A stretch of 48,327 nt of DNA from Saccharicrinis sp. (GCA_024635555.1 JAGXIO010000196.1:1-48327); one strand, 5' to 3'; positions 16,073-25,671 are shown, counted from the stretch's first letter. The notes: a model not told the origin generated them from the letters alone. Numbers and translations: made by a program.

Positions 16073-16819
16073 TCACTTGTTCCAAATATCCCATGCTGCC
16101 TCGGCCTGCAAATGCAGCATCTCCAGTCCATTTTTAATGGTGGCACCTTGCAATTGACCTGCTTTTAAAAAGGCGGTTACCTCGGGGTTATAAATCAAAT
16201 CGAAAAACAAGTGCTCCTTGCTACAGTATTGGTAAGGGATGTAAGGTTTAGCCTCCATGTCGCCATACATGCCCAATGGCGTGGTATTTATAATGATGGT
16301 GTTGAGTTTTATGGACGCTGCATCGAGCATATCATAAGATATTTGATTCTTTCCTTGCGGATTTCGGGAAACAAACTGATAAGTAATACCCATTTTTTTA
16401 AGAGCAAAACCTACAGCTTTAGCTGCACCACCAGTGCCAAGTATAAGGGCACTTTTGTGATGGTTTTTCAACAATGGTTTTATGGAATTGGTGAATCCGA
16501 TGATGTCGGTATTAAAGCCTATCAATTTAGGTTTTGTAGGGTTACTCCAGTCAAATTTTACCACATTTACCGCTCCGGCTTCTTCAGCCATAGGATCCAT
16601 CTCATCTAAATAAGCAATTATTTTCTCTTTGTACGGGATGGTCACATTGAGGCCACCAATATAAGGATGGTGCGCAATCAGTTGAAGCAGTTCGTCAATA
16701 GAGGCTATGGGAAAATTCAGATAGCGTGCTTCTATGGCATGCTCAGCAAACATGTTGCTAAAGTATTTCTGCGAAAAAGATTGGGATAGCGGATATCCGA
16801 TTAAACCGTATGTTTTCAT
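16073..16819 (-). CDS. aroE: Shikimate dehydrogenase
   Basis: A 248-aa enzyme that reduces 3-dehydroshikimate to shikimate with NADPH (aromatic amino-acid pathway, cytoplasm). The N-terminus has YGLIGYPLSQSFS (substrate serines). Lys64 lies in NVTIPYK and Asp105 in FNTDIIGF; these are the catalytic pair. The nucleotide-binding loop is LGTGGAAKA. The start is set by a one-base overlap: its ATG (16819-16817) shares a base with the stop codon of the upstream DUF368 gene (TAATG), implying translational coupling. A longer open frame upstream lies inside that gene and is not used. The C-terminal NGLEMLHLQAEAAWDIW is typical of the family. Confidence 0.95.
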   Translation of the reverse strand: MKTYGLIGYPLSQSFSQKYFSNMFAEHAIEARYLNFPIASIDELLQLIAHHPYIGGLNVTIPYKEKIIAYLDEMDPMAEEAGAVNVVKFDWSNPTKPKLIGFNTDIIGFTNSIKPLLKNHHKSALILGTGGAAKAVGFALKKMGITYQFVSRNPQGKNQISYDMLDAASIKLNTIIINTTPLGMYGDMEAKPYIPYQYCSKEHLFFDLIYNPEVTAFLKAGQLQGATIKNGLEMLHLQAEAAWDIWNK

Positions 16820-17730
16820 TACTTTTCTTCTGATTTTTGCGAACCCAGCGATTCTGTAAGCCAGATAGCGGCCATGCCTAAAATAATAAAGATAACAGCA
16901 ATAAAAAATGAGGTGCTCATGGTGGGTAAAAACCAATCGTAACCAACCGTTTTTATTTTGTCGCCAAAGGTTTCTGTGATTTCGGTTTTCCAGGGCCATA
17001 AAATACCCAACGACCCCATAATAAAACCAGTAAGCATGGCTATGGTAGGGTTATGGTATTTTTTTAGGAGCCACGATAAAAAGTGAGAAAAACCAATGAG
17101 GCCAACACCTGCACCAACAGCAACAGGTAGCAATATTTTTAAGTTTAAATCGCTTACGGCATTTATCATGATCAGCTGGTAATTGCCCATTAAAATCAGC
17201 ACAAAGGAGCCCGACAAACCGGGTATTATCATGCTGCAAATGGCTACTATGCCGCAAATAAACAAATATAAAGTGGAATCGTTTTCGGAAGCCGGGGTAA
17301 GCACACTAATTGAAAAAGCGATGGCCGTGCCTATAATAAAGGAAGCGATACTGGCTACGTTCCATTTACTCACTCTTTTGCCTACATAAAAAATACTGGC
17401 CAGCACCAGGCCAAAAAAGAAAGCCCAAATATAAATGGGATAGGCTACAAAAAGGTATTTAAACAGTTTTGCCAAGCTAATGATGGCAATACCCACGCCC
17501 GCAAATAGGCCAAGTAAAAACCACAGATCGATATATTTGATAAAACCTCTTATATCTCCTTTAAGCAATAGTTTAGCGGCTTTTAAATCAAAGGATTTTA
17601 TGGCATTGATTAACCTTTCGAACACGCCGACAATCAAAGCGATAGTTCCACCTGAAACTCCGGGTATTACGTTGGCAGCTCCCATAGCCATCCCTTTAAA
17701 AACAAGCTGAAAAAATGATTTCGTATTCAT
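16819..17730 (-). CDS. DUF368 membrane protein, PopT-type undecaprenyl phosphate translocase
   Basis: A 303-aa polytopic inner-membrane protein with about eight hydrophobic segments. The family signature GMAMGAANVIPGVSGGTIAL stands at residues 13-32, and a second related re-entrant motif, IIPGLSGSFVLILMGNY, lies in the second half. Known biology: DUF368 proteins (PopT) and DedA proteins were shown to return undecaprenyl phosphate across the membrane during envelope synthesis. Assigning the same role here rests on family membership only. It is translationally coupled to aroE downstream (TAATG). A leader of 111 bases separates it from the TPR gene upstream. Confidence 0.9.
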   Translation of the reverse strand: MNTKSFFQLVFKGMAMGAANVIPGVSGGTIALIVGVFERLINAIKSFDLKAAKLLLKGDIRGFIKYIDLWFLLGLFAGVGIAIISLAKLFKYLFVAYPIYIWAFFFGLVLASIFYVGKRVSKWNVASIASFIIGTAIAFSISVLTPASENDSTLYLFICGIVAICSMIIPGLSGSFVLILMGNYQLIMINAVSDLNLKILLPVAVGAGVGLIGFSHFLSWLLKKYHNPTIAMLTGFIMGSLGILWPWKTEITETFGDKIKTVGYDWFLPTMSTSFFIAVIFIILGMAAIWLTESLGSQKSEEK

Positions 17731-17841
17731 TGTATAGTTAAAAATTTATAGACCCCTTGTAAAGCACTGATTTAAAATTGTTGCCATGAGAATGCGTATT
17801 TTAAATTAAGGCATTGTGCATTAAATTGATGTAGGTTGATA

Positions 17842-19245
17842 TTAATGTTGGGAGTTTAAATACTCTGCTATTTTAGGCATGGAAACCAGAGCCGGATACT
17901 CATTAAGTACTATTTCCAGGTCGTCGGGCAAAAGCTGACGGGCAATGACCAAATGCCGCAATGCATCTTCGTTATGGTTGCTTTTGTTATAGATTACGGC
18001 AGCCAAATAATGCAAGGCACCATTGGTTCTGTCCTTATGTAATACCCGTTTTAAAAAAGTTAGGGCATTGAAATTTTTTTCGCTTTCTTCCAAAAACTGA
18101 TACATTTCTATCCAACTATAGGTATCCTGATCCTGCGTTAGAAGTGCTTGTTTTAAACATTTTTTAGCTAGGGCACTTTTATTCATCTTTTTGTAGGTCT
18201 TGCCCAGCGATAGCCACAAACCCGGTGCATTAGAATCAATAATCTGTGCTTTTTCAAAAGCAGAAACGCTTGTTGCATAATCCTGAATGAGGTAGGATGA
18301 CTTTCCCAACGCTAATAAAGCCTCTATATTTTCTGGGTCAATTTCAACCGCCAAACTGTAAAACCGGAAAGCAAAATTATGGTTATCCATATTTTCCCAA
18401 CAATCGCCCATGTAGTAGTAGGTAAGTGGCGAGGGATAGTTATACGACATATACTCAGCATATACATTCAATGCTTCGTTATACTCACTAACTTGTGCCA
18501 AACTATTGGCCATGTTAAAATAGGCTTCCGATAAATCGGGGTCTAGGGCAATGGTAATTTTGTAGGCCTCAATTGCTTCCTGAAATTTTTCCTGCTTACT
18601 TAGTAGAATACCCATATTGTACCAGGCGTTCTCTAAATAAGGGTTTAAATCCAAAAGTGTATTATAAACCGATATTCCCTGTTCTAATTCGTCGAGCTTG
18701 TCGTGGGCATAGGCCAGCTCAAACAAAATGTTTTCGTTATTGGGGTATTGTGGCTGATATTTTATTAAAAGATTGCGAGCCTCCAGATTATAATCATCCA
18801 AGTTAAGGTTAAAACCTATTTCAAAAACAAAATCTTCAAGTTCTTCGTCATCGGCCAGTTTTAGTGCTTTGGAAAAATGGTTCAGTGCATCTTCTTTTTT
18901 ATGCCAGCGGGTGTAAATAATGCCCAGGTTAAGAAAAACTTCCGAATTGCCTGTTTCAACCAGTTTTAGGTAATTCAATATTTCCAGTGATTCCTCGTCC
19001 TGGTGCTGTTCCAATAGTAAGGTGCTATATTTTAATTGTAACGAAGTAGAATCGGGGTGTTGACGTAAGCCCATTTGCAGAACGGAAATAGCTTTATCCA
19101 TCATGTTATTCTCGTTATAAAAATCAAATATTGATTCTATTTGAGATACATCAAAATAGGACTCCTTGTTGCTGTGAATCAACTCTTCAAACCTTTCCAC
19201 AGCTTCCCTTGTCCCGTCATTATTTGCGTGAGAGTATCCTTGCAT
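17842..19245 (-). CDS. Tetratricopeptide-repeat protein
   Basis: A 467-aa protein made almost wholly of TPR units (for example LNLGIIYTRWHKKEDALNHF, NAWYNMGILLSKQEKFQEA and EAYFNMANSLAQVSEYNEAL), about a dozen in all, with no enzyme domain and no clear signal peptide. It is probably a cytoplasmic scaffold; the partner is unknown. I chose the ATG at 19245 (MQGYSHANN). A TTG 18 codons upstream keeps the frame open, but adds a hydrophobic stretch not typical of the family. It is downstream of the DUF4301 gene on the same strand, separated by a strong terminator, so it needs its own promoter in 19246-19316. Confidence 0.85.
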   Translation of the reverse strand: MQGYSHANNDGTREAVERFEELIHSNKESYFDVSQIESIFDFYNENNMMDKAISVLQMGLRQHPDSTSLQLKYSTLLLEQHQDEESLEILNYLKLVETGNSEVFLNLGIIYTRWHKKEDALNHFSKALKLADDEELEDFVFEIGFNLNLDDYNLEARNLLIKYQPQYPNNENILFELAYAHDKLDELEQGISVYNTLLDLNPYLENAWYNMGILLSKQEKFQEAIEAYKITIALDPDLSEAYFNMANSLAQVSEYNEALNVYAEYMSYNYPSPLTYYYMGDCWENMDNHNFAFRFYSLAVEIDPENIEALLALGKSSYLIQDYATSVSAFEKAQIIDSNAPGLWLSLGKTYKKMNKSALAKKCLKQALLTQDQDTYSWIEMYQFLEESEKNFNALTFLKRVLHKDRTNGALHYLAAVIYNKSNHNEDALRHLVIARQLLPDDLEIVLNEYPALVSMPKIAEYLNSQH

Positions 19246-19316
19246 ATGATAACTTTGATTTACAACGCTCAAAATTACCACATTTTTAGTCAATAACAAT
19301 AGCGAAAGCAGCTAAA

Positions 19317-19351
19317 AAGGGCATTGTTGATAAGTTGTTAACAATGCCCTT
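19317..19351 (-). terminator. Rho-independent terminator of the DUF4301 gene
   Basis: A perfect 12-bp stem, AAGGGCATTGTT (19317-19328) with AACAATGCCCTT (19340-19351), is followed on the minus strand by a short T run. It lies 26 bases beyond the DUF4301 stop codon. Confidence 0.85.
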
Positions 19352-19376
19352 GATTATTTCAATTATTGATGAAGGC

Positions 19377-20918
19377 TTATTTTACGCTTTCCGGCTGATG
19401 CTGTGGACGTAGCAAATCGTTCACTGTTTTTACGGGGTTAAAAGTGCTGATGGGCACTTCCACAAACAGGGTGGTCCAATCGCTCATGGCACCATTCCAA
19501 AGCCCGGGTAATTCAAGAGCTTTGAGCTCTTTGCCGCCCAATGATTTGCTCGAAACAAACCCTGTTTTAGGATCCACAAATTCCAGTAGGTCGAATTTAT
19601 TGCCTTTGTAATCCTTGGTTCCGCAAACTAAATCCACCGGATTAAAGTGAGTGCTCTTCTTCACCAATTTTTGCTTTGCGGCATTATCCATGTCTATTTG
19701 CGAACCTTCCACAATTTGCAGCGATGCTTCTCCGTATTTTCCAATACCCCAGAATGGGCCACCACCAGGTTCACCTTCATTTTTTACCATACCACAAACA
19801 CGCATGGGTCTATTAAGTTTAGAGATGATATGAAGTCGCTTTTCGGCATAAGGGTAATCATCTATCCCTTCGGGCAGTGCTATAAACAGGTCATCTTGCA
19901 TAAAATTCAAAATCTTTTTCAAAAGCAATGAATCTTCTTTATCATCCGATAACTGTTTTAGATAATCAAATGTTTTTTGCTGATATTGATACAAAACGCC
20001 GGCCAGTGCTTCTTTGTATTGAATAGTATCTTTTAAGCGATATTCGGGTATTACATTATCGATATTTTTTATAAAGATGATATCGGCATCTAAATCGTTC
20101 AGGTTTTCGATGAGCGCACCGTGTCCACCCGGACGGAACAATAGCTGGCCATCTTCAGTGCGGAAAGGGCTGTTGTCAGGATTCACGGCTATGGTATCGG
20201 TATGTCCCTTTTGTTCAGAAAAGCTAATGTTAAAGTTCACATCGTATTTGGCTTCGTAATAGGGCATATTTTTGTTCACCACCGCTTTAAAGAGCTCTTT
20301 GTGATCGCCCGAAACCGTAAAATGAATATTCACATTTCCTTCGTTGTCCTGACCATAGGTGGCACCTTCGCACAAATGTTCTTCGATGGGCGTGGTGGCT
20401 TTGTCGCCCTCCAAATGAAATTTTAAAACACCTTTGGGATGGTTTCCATAGTTTAGACCGTCGGGTAACAACAGCTTTTCAACAATTAAAACAGCATTGT
20501 CCATGACTGCTTTTTTATCCGAAAAATCAATACCACTTACTTTTGCCAATTCCTTAGAAAATGCAAAATGATTTATATGAGCTAGAAATTCCTGAATTGC
20601 ACCTTCTTTTTTCAGCTCCTCTTGTTTGGTTTTGTTGGCATGGATAAAACCAAACATATCTTTAAACATCCGGGTGGCTGCGCCCGAGGCAGGTACAAAT
20701 TTAATAACAGAGCACCCCTCGTCGATACCGGATCTGTATTGATCGGTAAACATCAGCTTTTCCTCTTCGTCCAATACAATAATCCCGCTACCGGTAGATG
20801 CAGGCTTTTGAATGTCCATAAAAGCAAAGCCTTTTTCAAATTGCTTCAGCTGTTTGTTCACGTTTTCGGTGGAAATACCTTTGCTATTTAAAAGCGTTTT
20901 GTCCTTGTCTGTAATCAT
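19377..20918 (-). CDS. DUF4301 family protein (nucleotidyltransferase-like)
   Basis: A 513-aa cytoplasmic protein of a family found mainly in Bacteroidota. Near the N-terminus, FVPASGAATRMFKDM (about 70-85) resembles the G-x-G-T-R-M loop of sugar-nucleotide transferases such as GlmU. Later conserved-looking blocks are FHLEGDKATTPIEEHL, LFRPGGHGALIENLNDLDAD and CGMVKNEGEPGGGPFWG. The substrate is unknown. The ATG at 20918 has an A/T-rich leader typical of the phylum. It is monocistronic: divergent from the radical SAM gene and closed by the terminator at 19317-19351. Confidence 0.85.
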   Translation of the reverse strand: MITDKDKTLLNSKGISTENVNKQLKQFEKGFAFMDIQKPASTGSGIIVLDEEEKLMFTDQYRSGIDEGCSVIKFVPASGAATRMFKDMFGFIHANKTKQEELKKEGAIQEFLAHINHFAFSKELAKVSGIDFSDKKAVMDNAVLIVEKLLLPDGLNYGNHPKGVLKFHLEGDKATTPIEEHLCEGATYGQDNEGNVNIHFTVSGDHKELFKAVVNKNMPYYEAKYDVNFNISFSEQKGHTDTIAVNPDNSPFRTEDGQLLFRPGGHGALIENLNDLDADIIFIKNIDNVIPEYRLKDTIQYKEALAGVLYQYQQKTFDYLKQLSDDKEDSLLLKKILNFMQDDLFIALPEGIDDYPYAEKRLHIISKLNRPMRVCGMVKNEGEPGGGPFWGIGKYGEASLQIVEGSQIDMDNAAKQKLVKKSTHFNPVDLVCGTKDYKGNKFDLLEFVDPKTGFVSSKSLGGKELKALELPGLWNGAMSDWTTLFVEVPISTFNPVKTVNDLLRPQHQPESVK

Positions 20919-21054
20919 AGTAAATTAATTTTTGAATGTGTTAACCTGAACTAAAATCATACAAGCGGTAAATATACTAAACAATTTTTCGATAGATTAA
21001 GCAAAATGGGATTTGTGTGTGGTTTTTTAAATAAATAGATAAAAGCATTTTTTA

Positions 21055-21062
21055 TACATTTG
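21055..21062 (+). promoter_or_regulatory. Bacteroidota -7 promoter box (TACATTTG)
   Basis: TACATTTG matches the TAnnTTTG consensus of the Bacteroidota primary sigma factor and lies 24 bases before the chosen ATG of the radical SAM gene. It overlaps the TTG that would be the alternative start, arguing against that start. Confidence 0.55.
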
Positions 21063-21086
21063 TTTTTTACTTTTTATAATAAATGG

Positions 21087-22037
21087 ATGGAATATGCATG
21101 GGGTCATACCCGACGGTTTAACGATTACAGCTCGTACCTAAAAAGGATGTTTGATCAGCGGGTTCAGAAAATTTCGGTGGATGCTGGTTTCACTTGCCCC
21201 AACCGCGACGGCTCCAAAGGGGTAGGGGGCTGTACCTTTTGTAACAACGACACCTTCAATCCTGCTTATTGCAGTCCGCAAGATAGTATTACTGGTCAGA
21301 TAGAAAAGGGGATCAGCTTTTTCGCCCCCAAATATAAAGCACAGTATTATTTGGCATACTTCCAGGCCTACAGCAACACCTACGACAGCATTGAAGTGCT
21401 CAAAAAAAGATACCATGAAGCCTTGGCACATCCCCAGGTAATAGGTTTGGTATTGGGCACACGCCCCGATTGTGTGAACGACGAGTTGTTGGCTTATTTA
21501 GTCGAATTAAATCGCCATCATCATGTTATTGTTGAGTATGGAATTGAATCTACACTAAACGCTACCTTAAAAACGATAAACCGTGGTCACGATTATGAAA
21601 GTGGGGTAGAAGCCATTCAAAAAACCTCCGATGCAGGAATTAATGTGGGTGCACACCTCATATTGGGACTTCCTGGCGAAACGAGAGAAGATATTTTGCA
21701 ACATGCCGTTACCATATCGGGTTTGCCATTGAACTATCTAAAACTTCATCAGCTGCAATTGGTACGCGGTTCGCAAATGGGGCGCGACTATCTAAAAAAT
21801 CCCTGTTCGCTTAAATTGTACGAGGAAGATGAGTATATTGAGCTGGTAGTGGATTTTCTGGAATTGCTCAATCCAAATATTGTGATGGAACGTTTTGTTA
21901 GCCAATCGCCCAAAGAGTTGTTGATAGCTCCTAAGTGGGGTTCTAAAAACTTTGAGTTTGTGGCCAAGGTGGATAAAAGATTAAAACAGAGAGATACTTG
22001 GCAGGGGAGGTTGTTTGTTGAGAGATTAAAAGATTAA
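21087..22037 (+). CDS. TIGR01212-family (YhcC-like) radical SAM protein
   Basis: A 316-aa iron-sulfur enzyme. Cys37, Cys49 and Cys52 (TCPNRDGSKGVGGCTFC) form the SAM cluster site with the wide C-x11-C-x2-C spacing of this family. LGTRPDCVNDELLAYL, VEYGIESTLNATLKTINRGHD and HLILGLPGETREDI are the usual radical SAM core blocks. The reaction of the family has not been settled; YhcC-type proteins have been linked to tRNA/translation or redox genes only by association. The ATG at 21087 (MEYAWGHTRRF) is chosen because the -7 box and a T-rich leader precede it; a TTG nine codons upstream lies in the promoter. It is divergent from the DUF4301 gene. Confidence 0.9.
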   Translation: MEYAWGHTRRFNDYSSYLKRMFDQRVQKISVDAGFTCPNRDGSKGVGGCTFCNNDTFNPAYCSPQDSITGQIEKGISFFAPKYKAQYYLAYFQAYSNTYDSIEVLKKRYHEALAHPQVIGLVLGTRPDCVNDELLAYLVELNRHHHVIVEYGIESTLNATLKTINRGHDYESGVEAIQKTSDAGINVGAHLILGLPGETREDILQHAVTISGLPLNYLKLHQLQLVRGSQMGRDYLKNPCSLKLYEEDEYIELVVDFLELLNPNIVMERFVSQSPKELLIAPKWGSKNFEFVAKVDKRLKQRDTWQGRLFVERLKD

Positions 22038-22656
22038 TAACGACTTATCAATAGACCTGCTTTCTCTTCGTTTTACCCTTCTGTTTTTTAGTATAAATTC
22101 AGAAAGGATCAGTTTTTTGTTCACATATTTCAGTCATTGCGAATTCATTTGTATTTATCGATTAAACAAGTTTATTTTTGTCCATTTTATTGGTGTCAGC
22201 AATTATATTATAATCAGTACAAGCTTTAATAACTTCTATAACCATCAGTAATTTAGGTAAATACTTTTAAATATACTTGTCGATTATTTTCTGTAACTAT
22301 CATAAAACAGATTTCTGGAATCGAACGCGAATATATATACTTAAATGTATTGTAAGTTTTCTTCGTTGTGATTATTTCTGGAAAGGTTGTCCAAGTTTTT
22401 TTCACATCTATCGCAGACCTTTAGGCGTCCTTGGATCCTAAAGCGTCGATGTAACTGTGATACTATTTAAATTGGAAAGGCCTATAACCACCCCGTCTGA
22501 TATTTCGTGCCTCAATATCATCCACCCCTCCTTGAAAAAGGAGGGGAATCGTTGTAAAATAGACTATTTAAGGCAAGTAAACCTGTCTCGCTGTAAAATT
22601 TATTAGTTGGGAACCAAAAGGGTGCATAAAGCAGGTTTGAAACTTGAAATAGCGTA
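22038..22656. other. Long gene-free region with dispersed hairpin
   Basis: No coding frame of note. The only clear structure is CCCCTCCTT/AAGGAGGGG (22525-22546), followed by GGAATCGTTG. GGAGGGGAATG(A) recurs at 42306-42316, so it belongs to a dispersed repeat class. A weak inverted pair, CCTTTAGGCGTCC and ATCCTAAAGCGTC, lies near 22418-22450. Confidence 0.4.
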
Positions 22657-23397
22657 TCACCCAAACACTCTTTTCAGCAAATCGGTTACCCTGGCCATAG
22701 GATCTGTTCTTATTTTCTGTTCTTCGTTGGCTAGCTTAAGGAATAAGCCGTCCAATGCTTTTTGTGTCAAATAGGTTTCCAGATCAACGTTAACCGGTTT
22801 AAGATTGGCCAATTGTCCTACAATTGAGTTGGCTACCTGGTTGTAATTCGATGTCAGGTTGTTCCATGTGTCACCAGCCGAATATCCGGCCACCAAATCC
22901 TTGTTGATAGACGATTTTATTTTGGGGCTGTACAAATCGAACAGGCTTTGGTAGGTTTTCGATTTAAAATAATCTGTAGCGGCATTATTTCCACCTTTTA
23001 GTATGGTCATGGCATCGGTGATGGTCATGGCGGTTATGGCCTTATAAAAAACTGGGCCGGCTTCTTTGGCGGCATCCTCGGCAGCACGGTTGATGCCCAG
23101 CACTACATCGTCAATTAATTTTTGTCCACCCGGTATTCTGTTGGCATTTTTTACAATGATATCAGCTTCGGGAGGAAGTAATATTTTTACCAGCTCGTCT
23201 CTAAAGTACCCATTGGTGGCTGCCAAGCGGTTGGCAGCGGAGTCGGTTCCTATGCGCAAGGCTTCTTTCAATCCTCTGGCTATCTCGGTTTCGGTTAAGG
23301 GAGCATTGGTTTCCATAGTATTGATAACCTGCTGCAATTCGGCACAGGCAGTAAACAGAATGGCTATTAAGGGAGCCAAAAACAATTTTTTAGTCAT
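22657..23397 (-). CDS. DUF4197 family lipoprotein
   Basis: A 246-aa exported protein. MTKKLFLAPLIAILFTAC is a lipoprotein-type signal with the acylated Cys18. The mature part contains the family blocks LTETEIARGLKEALRIG, YFRDELVKILLPPEA and KAITAMTITDAMTILKGGNNAATDYF, and ends ARVTDLLKRVFG. Function unknown. The start ATG (23397) overlaps the end of the upstream YgiQ-type gene by 8 bases, so translation is probably coupled. A longer open frame inside that gene is ignored because it would bury the signal peptide. Confidence 0.88.
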   Translation of the reverse strand: MTKKLFLAPLIAILFTACAELQQVINTMETNAPLTETEIARGLKEALRIGTDSAANRLAATNGYFRDELVKILLPPEADIIVKNANRIPGGQKLIDDVVLGINRAAEDAAKEAGPVFYKAITAMTITDAMTILKGGNNAATDYFKSKTYQSLFDLYSPKIKSSINKDLVAGYSAGDTWNNLTSNYNQVANSIVGQLANLKPVNVDLETYLTQKALDGLFLKLANEEQKIRTDPMARVTDLLKRVFG

Positions 23398-25309
23398 GTC
23401 GGTTGTTTCTTTTTGGTTTGTAATTTTTATTTCTGTCCGATGACGATATACTCCTTTTTGGAGCAAAGTATATATCTTTTTTTTCCTTGGTGAATAGTTT
23501 GTTGATGAGCTCTTGTTGATTGCTGTGTTTCAGCAAACTCTCAATAGTTTTTTTGTACTCCGGCTTGTACCAAAACAAAAATACCCTTTGGTTTTGTTTT
23601 TCATCTTTTGTTTTTGCGGTAAATGTTTCCTTTAAGGTATAAGGATGTATGCCCGAATAAAATATAACGGTGGCCACAGTCATAGGCGTAGGTGTAAAAT
23701 CCTGCACCTGCTCCAATCTAAAGTCGAGCTCCTTGGTTTCCACGGCCAGATTGGCCATATCTTCTATTTGGCTCCCTGGATGGCTCGAAATAAAATAAGG
23801 TATAATTTGTTGATTTGAATTGTTGGCCAGGTTTATCTCGTCAAAATCCTTTTTAAATTGATGAAAGAGCTTAAAATCCGGTTTCCGCATCAGTTTCAAC
23901 ACATTTGGCGAGGTGTGTTCGGGAGCTACTTTTAACCTACCTGAAACATGGTGAGTTACTAGCTCACTCATATATATTTTATGGCTTTCTTGTTCTTTGG
24001 TGCTGGCCATCTTATTGTATAACATATCGTATCGCACCCCGCTGCCAACAAATGCTTTTTTGATGTCTTGCATTTTGTTCACTTTCTTATAAATCTCCGT
24101 CATAGGGGAGTGATCGGTGTTCAGATTAGTGCAGATATTGGGGAAAATGCACGAAGGACGTGAACAGCGTTCGCAAATTTTTAGATCCTTGCCCTGCATT
24201 TTGTACATGTTGGCACTGGGGCCACCCATATCGGAAATGTAGCCTTTAAAATCGGGCATTTGGGTTATTTGTCGAACCTCTTTCAAAATGGATTTTTCCG
24301 ATCGTGATGCGATAAATTTGCCCTGGTGAGCCGAGATGGTGCAAAAGCTGCATCCACCAAAACATCCGCGGTGCATATTTACCGAAAATTTAATCATCTC
24401 AAAAGCCGGGATAACTCCTTTTTTATTGTATTTGGGATGGGGCAGACGGGTGTAGGGCAAGTCAAAAGATGCATCCAGTTCCTTGCTCGACATGGGCGGG
24501 TAGGGCGGATTTATCACGATCTTACCCTTACCCACGGGTTGTATAAGCCTTGCTGCCTGCCATCGGTTCGATTCTTCCTCTACGTGCCTAAAATTCTTGG
24601 CATATTTTACCTTGTCCTGCAAGCATTCTTCGTGCGAGGACAATTCAAGGTCTTTCCAATTTTTTTCAGGAGCCAATTCGCCGTCGGTGTGCAGAAAGGC
24701 AGTTTGTGCAATGTTGGTGAGCGATTTAAAAGGAACACCTTTTTGTAGCAGGCGGAGTATTTCTTTAAGTGGCATTTCGCCCATACCATAAACCAGCATA
24801 TCGGCTTTGGTTGTTTCCAGGATGCCAGGCATCAGCTTGTCGCTCCAATAATCGTAATGGGTAACCCGGCGTAACGAGGCTTCGATGCCCCCCAGTAAAA
24901 CCGGCACGTCGGGATATAACTTTTTGAGTATCTGCGAATATACCTGCGAGGCGTAATCGGGCCTATAGCCGGCATTGCCGCCGGGGGTGTAGGCATCGTC
25001 GGAGCGTAGACGTTTGCCGGCGGTGTAATGATTCACCATGGAATCCATACTGCCTGCCGTAACCCCAAAAAACAAGCGGGGAACACCCAGTTTTTTAAAA
25101 TCGCGCAAGTCGTCGCGCCAGTTGGGTTGGGGCACAACGGCCACTTTAAGTCCTTCCGCCTCAATAATCCGGGCTATAACTGCCGGGCCAAATGAGGGAT
25201 GATCAATATAGGCATCGCCACTGAACAAGATAATATCCAACTCTTCCCATCCCCGTTCTTTTACCTCCTTAGCTGTGGTAGGTAACCAATCGTTTACTTT
25301 ATATTGCAC
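23390..25309 (-). CDS. YgiQ-family radical SAM protein
   Basis: A 639-aa radical SAM enzyme. The N-terminal part (ELDIILFSGDAYIDHPSFGPAVIARI and GGIEASLRRVTHYDYWSD) is the B12-binding-like domain typical of YgiQ. Cys316, Cys320 and Cys323 (CFGGCSFC) bind the SAM cluster. A second cysteine set, CERCSRPSCIFPNIC, lies about 60-75 residues further and is also a family feature. The C-terminus is basic (KPKRNNRHD). The substrate is unknown in the family. It overlaps the DUF4197 gene by 8 bases and probably leads that operon. The ATG at 25309 is 5' of a clean leader. Confidence 0.93.
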   Translation of the reverse strand: MQYKVNDWLPTTAKEVKERGWEELDIILFSGDAYIDHPSFGPAVIARIIEAEGLKVAVVPQPNWRDDLRDFKKLGVPRLFFGVTAGSMDSMVNHYTAGKRLRSDDAYTPGGNAGYRPDYASQVYSQILKKLYPDVPVLLGGIEASLRRVTHYDYWSDKLMPGILETTKADMLVYGMGEMPLKEILRLLQKGVPFKSLTNIAQTAFLHTDGELAPEKNWKDLELSSHEECLQDKVKYAKNFRHVEEESNRWQAARLIQPVGKGKIVINPPYPPMSSKELDASFDLPYTRLPHPKYNKKGVIPAFEMIKFSVNMHRGCFGGCSFCTISAHQGKFIASRSEKSILKEVRQITQMPDFKGYISDMGGPSANMYKMQGKDLKICERCSRPSCIFPNICTNLNTDHSPMTEIYKKVNKMQDIKKAFVGSGVRYDMLYNKMASTKEQESHKIYMSELVTHHVSGRLKVAPEHTSPNVLKLMRKPDFKLFHQFKKDFDEINLANNSNQQIIPYFISSHPGSQIEDMANLAVETKELDFRLEQVQDFTPTPMTVATVIFYSGIHPYTLKETFTAKTKDEKQNQRVFLFWYKPEYKKTIESLLKHSNQQELINKLFTKEKKDIYFAPKRSISSSDRNKNYKPKRNNRHD

Positions 25310-25403
25310 AGTATAATTTTTGTGGCAAAGGTAGTGATAATTCGATAATTACGGATGCTTAGGTATGAAATTGTTGTTGCCCACGTAGTGACTTGACTTT
25401 GAA

Positions 25404-25487
25404 TACTCACGGGGTGACTATTAACATCTTGTGAATAGACTCCCTGTGAGTATCAAAAACGAGAGCTTCGCTTTTAACGAAACCCTC
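25404..25487. repeat. Type D hairpin repeat, copy 1
   Basis: TACTCAC (25404-25410) pairs with GTGAGTA (25446-25452) at the ends of a longer imperfect stem. A second hairpin follows, GAGAGCTTCG/CGAAACCCTC (25461-25487). The same two-part structure recurs at 26350-26433. It lies between the YgiQ-type gene and the small minus-strand unit and could end that unit's transcript. Confidence 0.65.
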
Positions 25488-25511
25488 GTAAAACAATGAA
25501 ATCCTTAATGG

Positions 25512-25670
25512 CTATACCGTATGTTGTGTGTATGTGCTTTTTTTAGATTTCTTTTTAATTTCAAGCTTTCTCTTAGCTATAAATTCACTAAGTTCTTTCT
25601 CTTGTTTTTCGGTCAGGGGTTTACTTTGGATTACAAAATCAACTCCTTCTGGTTCTCTTATAATTCCCAT
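25512..25670 (-). CDS. Small conserved-type protein, partner of the GNAT-like gene
   Basis: A 52-aa protein beginning MGIIREPEGVDF and containing KPLTEKQEKELSEFIAKRK, then a Lys-rich tail. It starts one base after the stop codon of the upstream gene, so it is co-transcribed with it. Short proteins of this type often accompany the GNAT-like gene in Bacteroidota, from memory of such pairs; function unknown. It is too short for a default gene finder and could be missed. A toxin-antitoxin or regulatory role is only a guess. Confidence 0.6.
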   Translation of the reverse strand: MGIIREPEGVDFVIQSKPLTEKQEKELSEFIAKRKLEIKKKSKKSTYTQHTV

Positions 25671-25671
25671 A

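Noticed and set aside
22310-22340. tRNA T-arm-like piece (TTCGATTCC on the minus strand)
   Set aside because: No acceptor, D or anticodon stem can be formed around it.
23398-23466. Longer N-terminus of the DUF4197 protein
   Set aside because: Would lie inside the YgiQ-type gene and hide a clear lipoprotein signal peptide.
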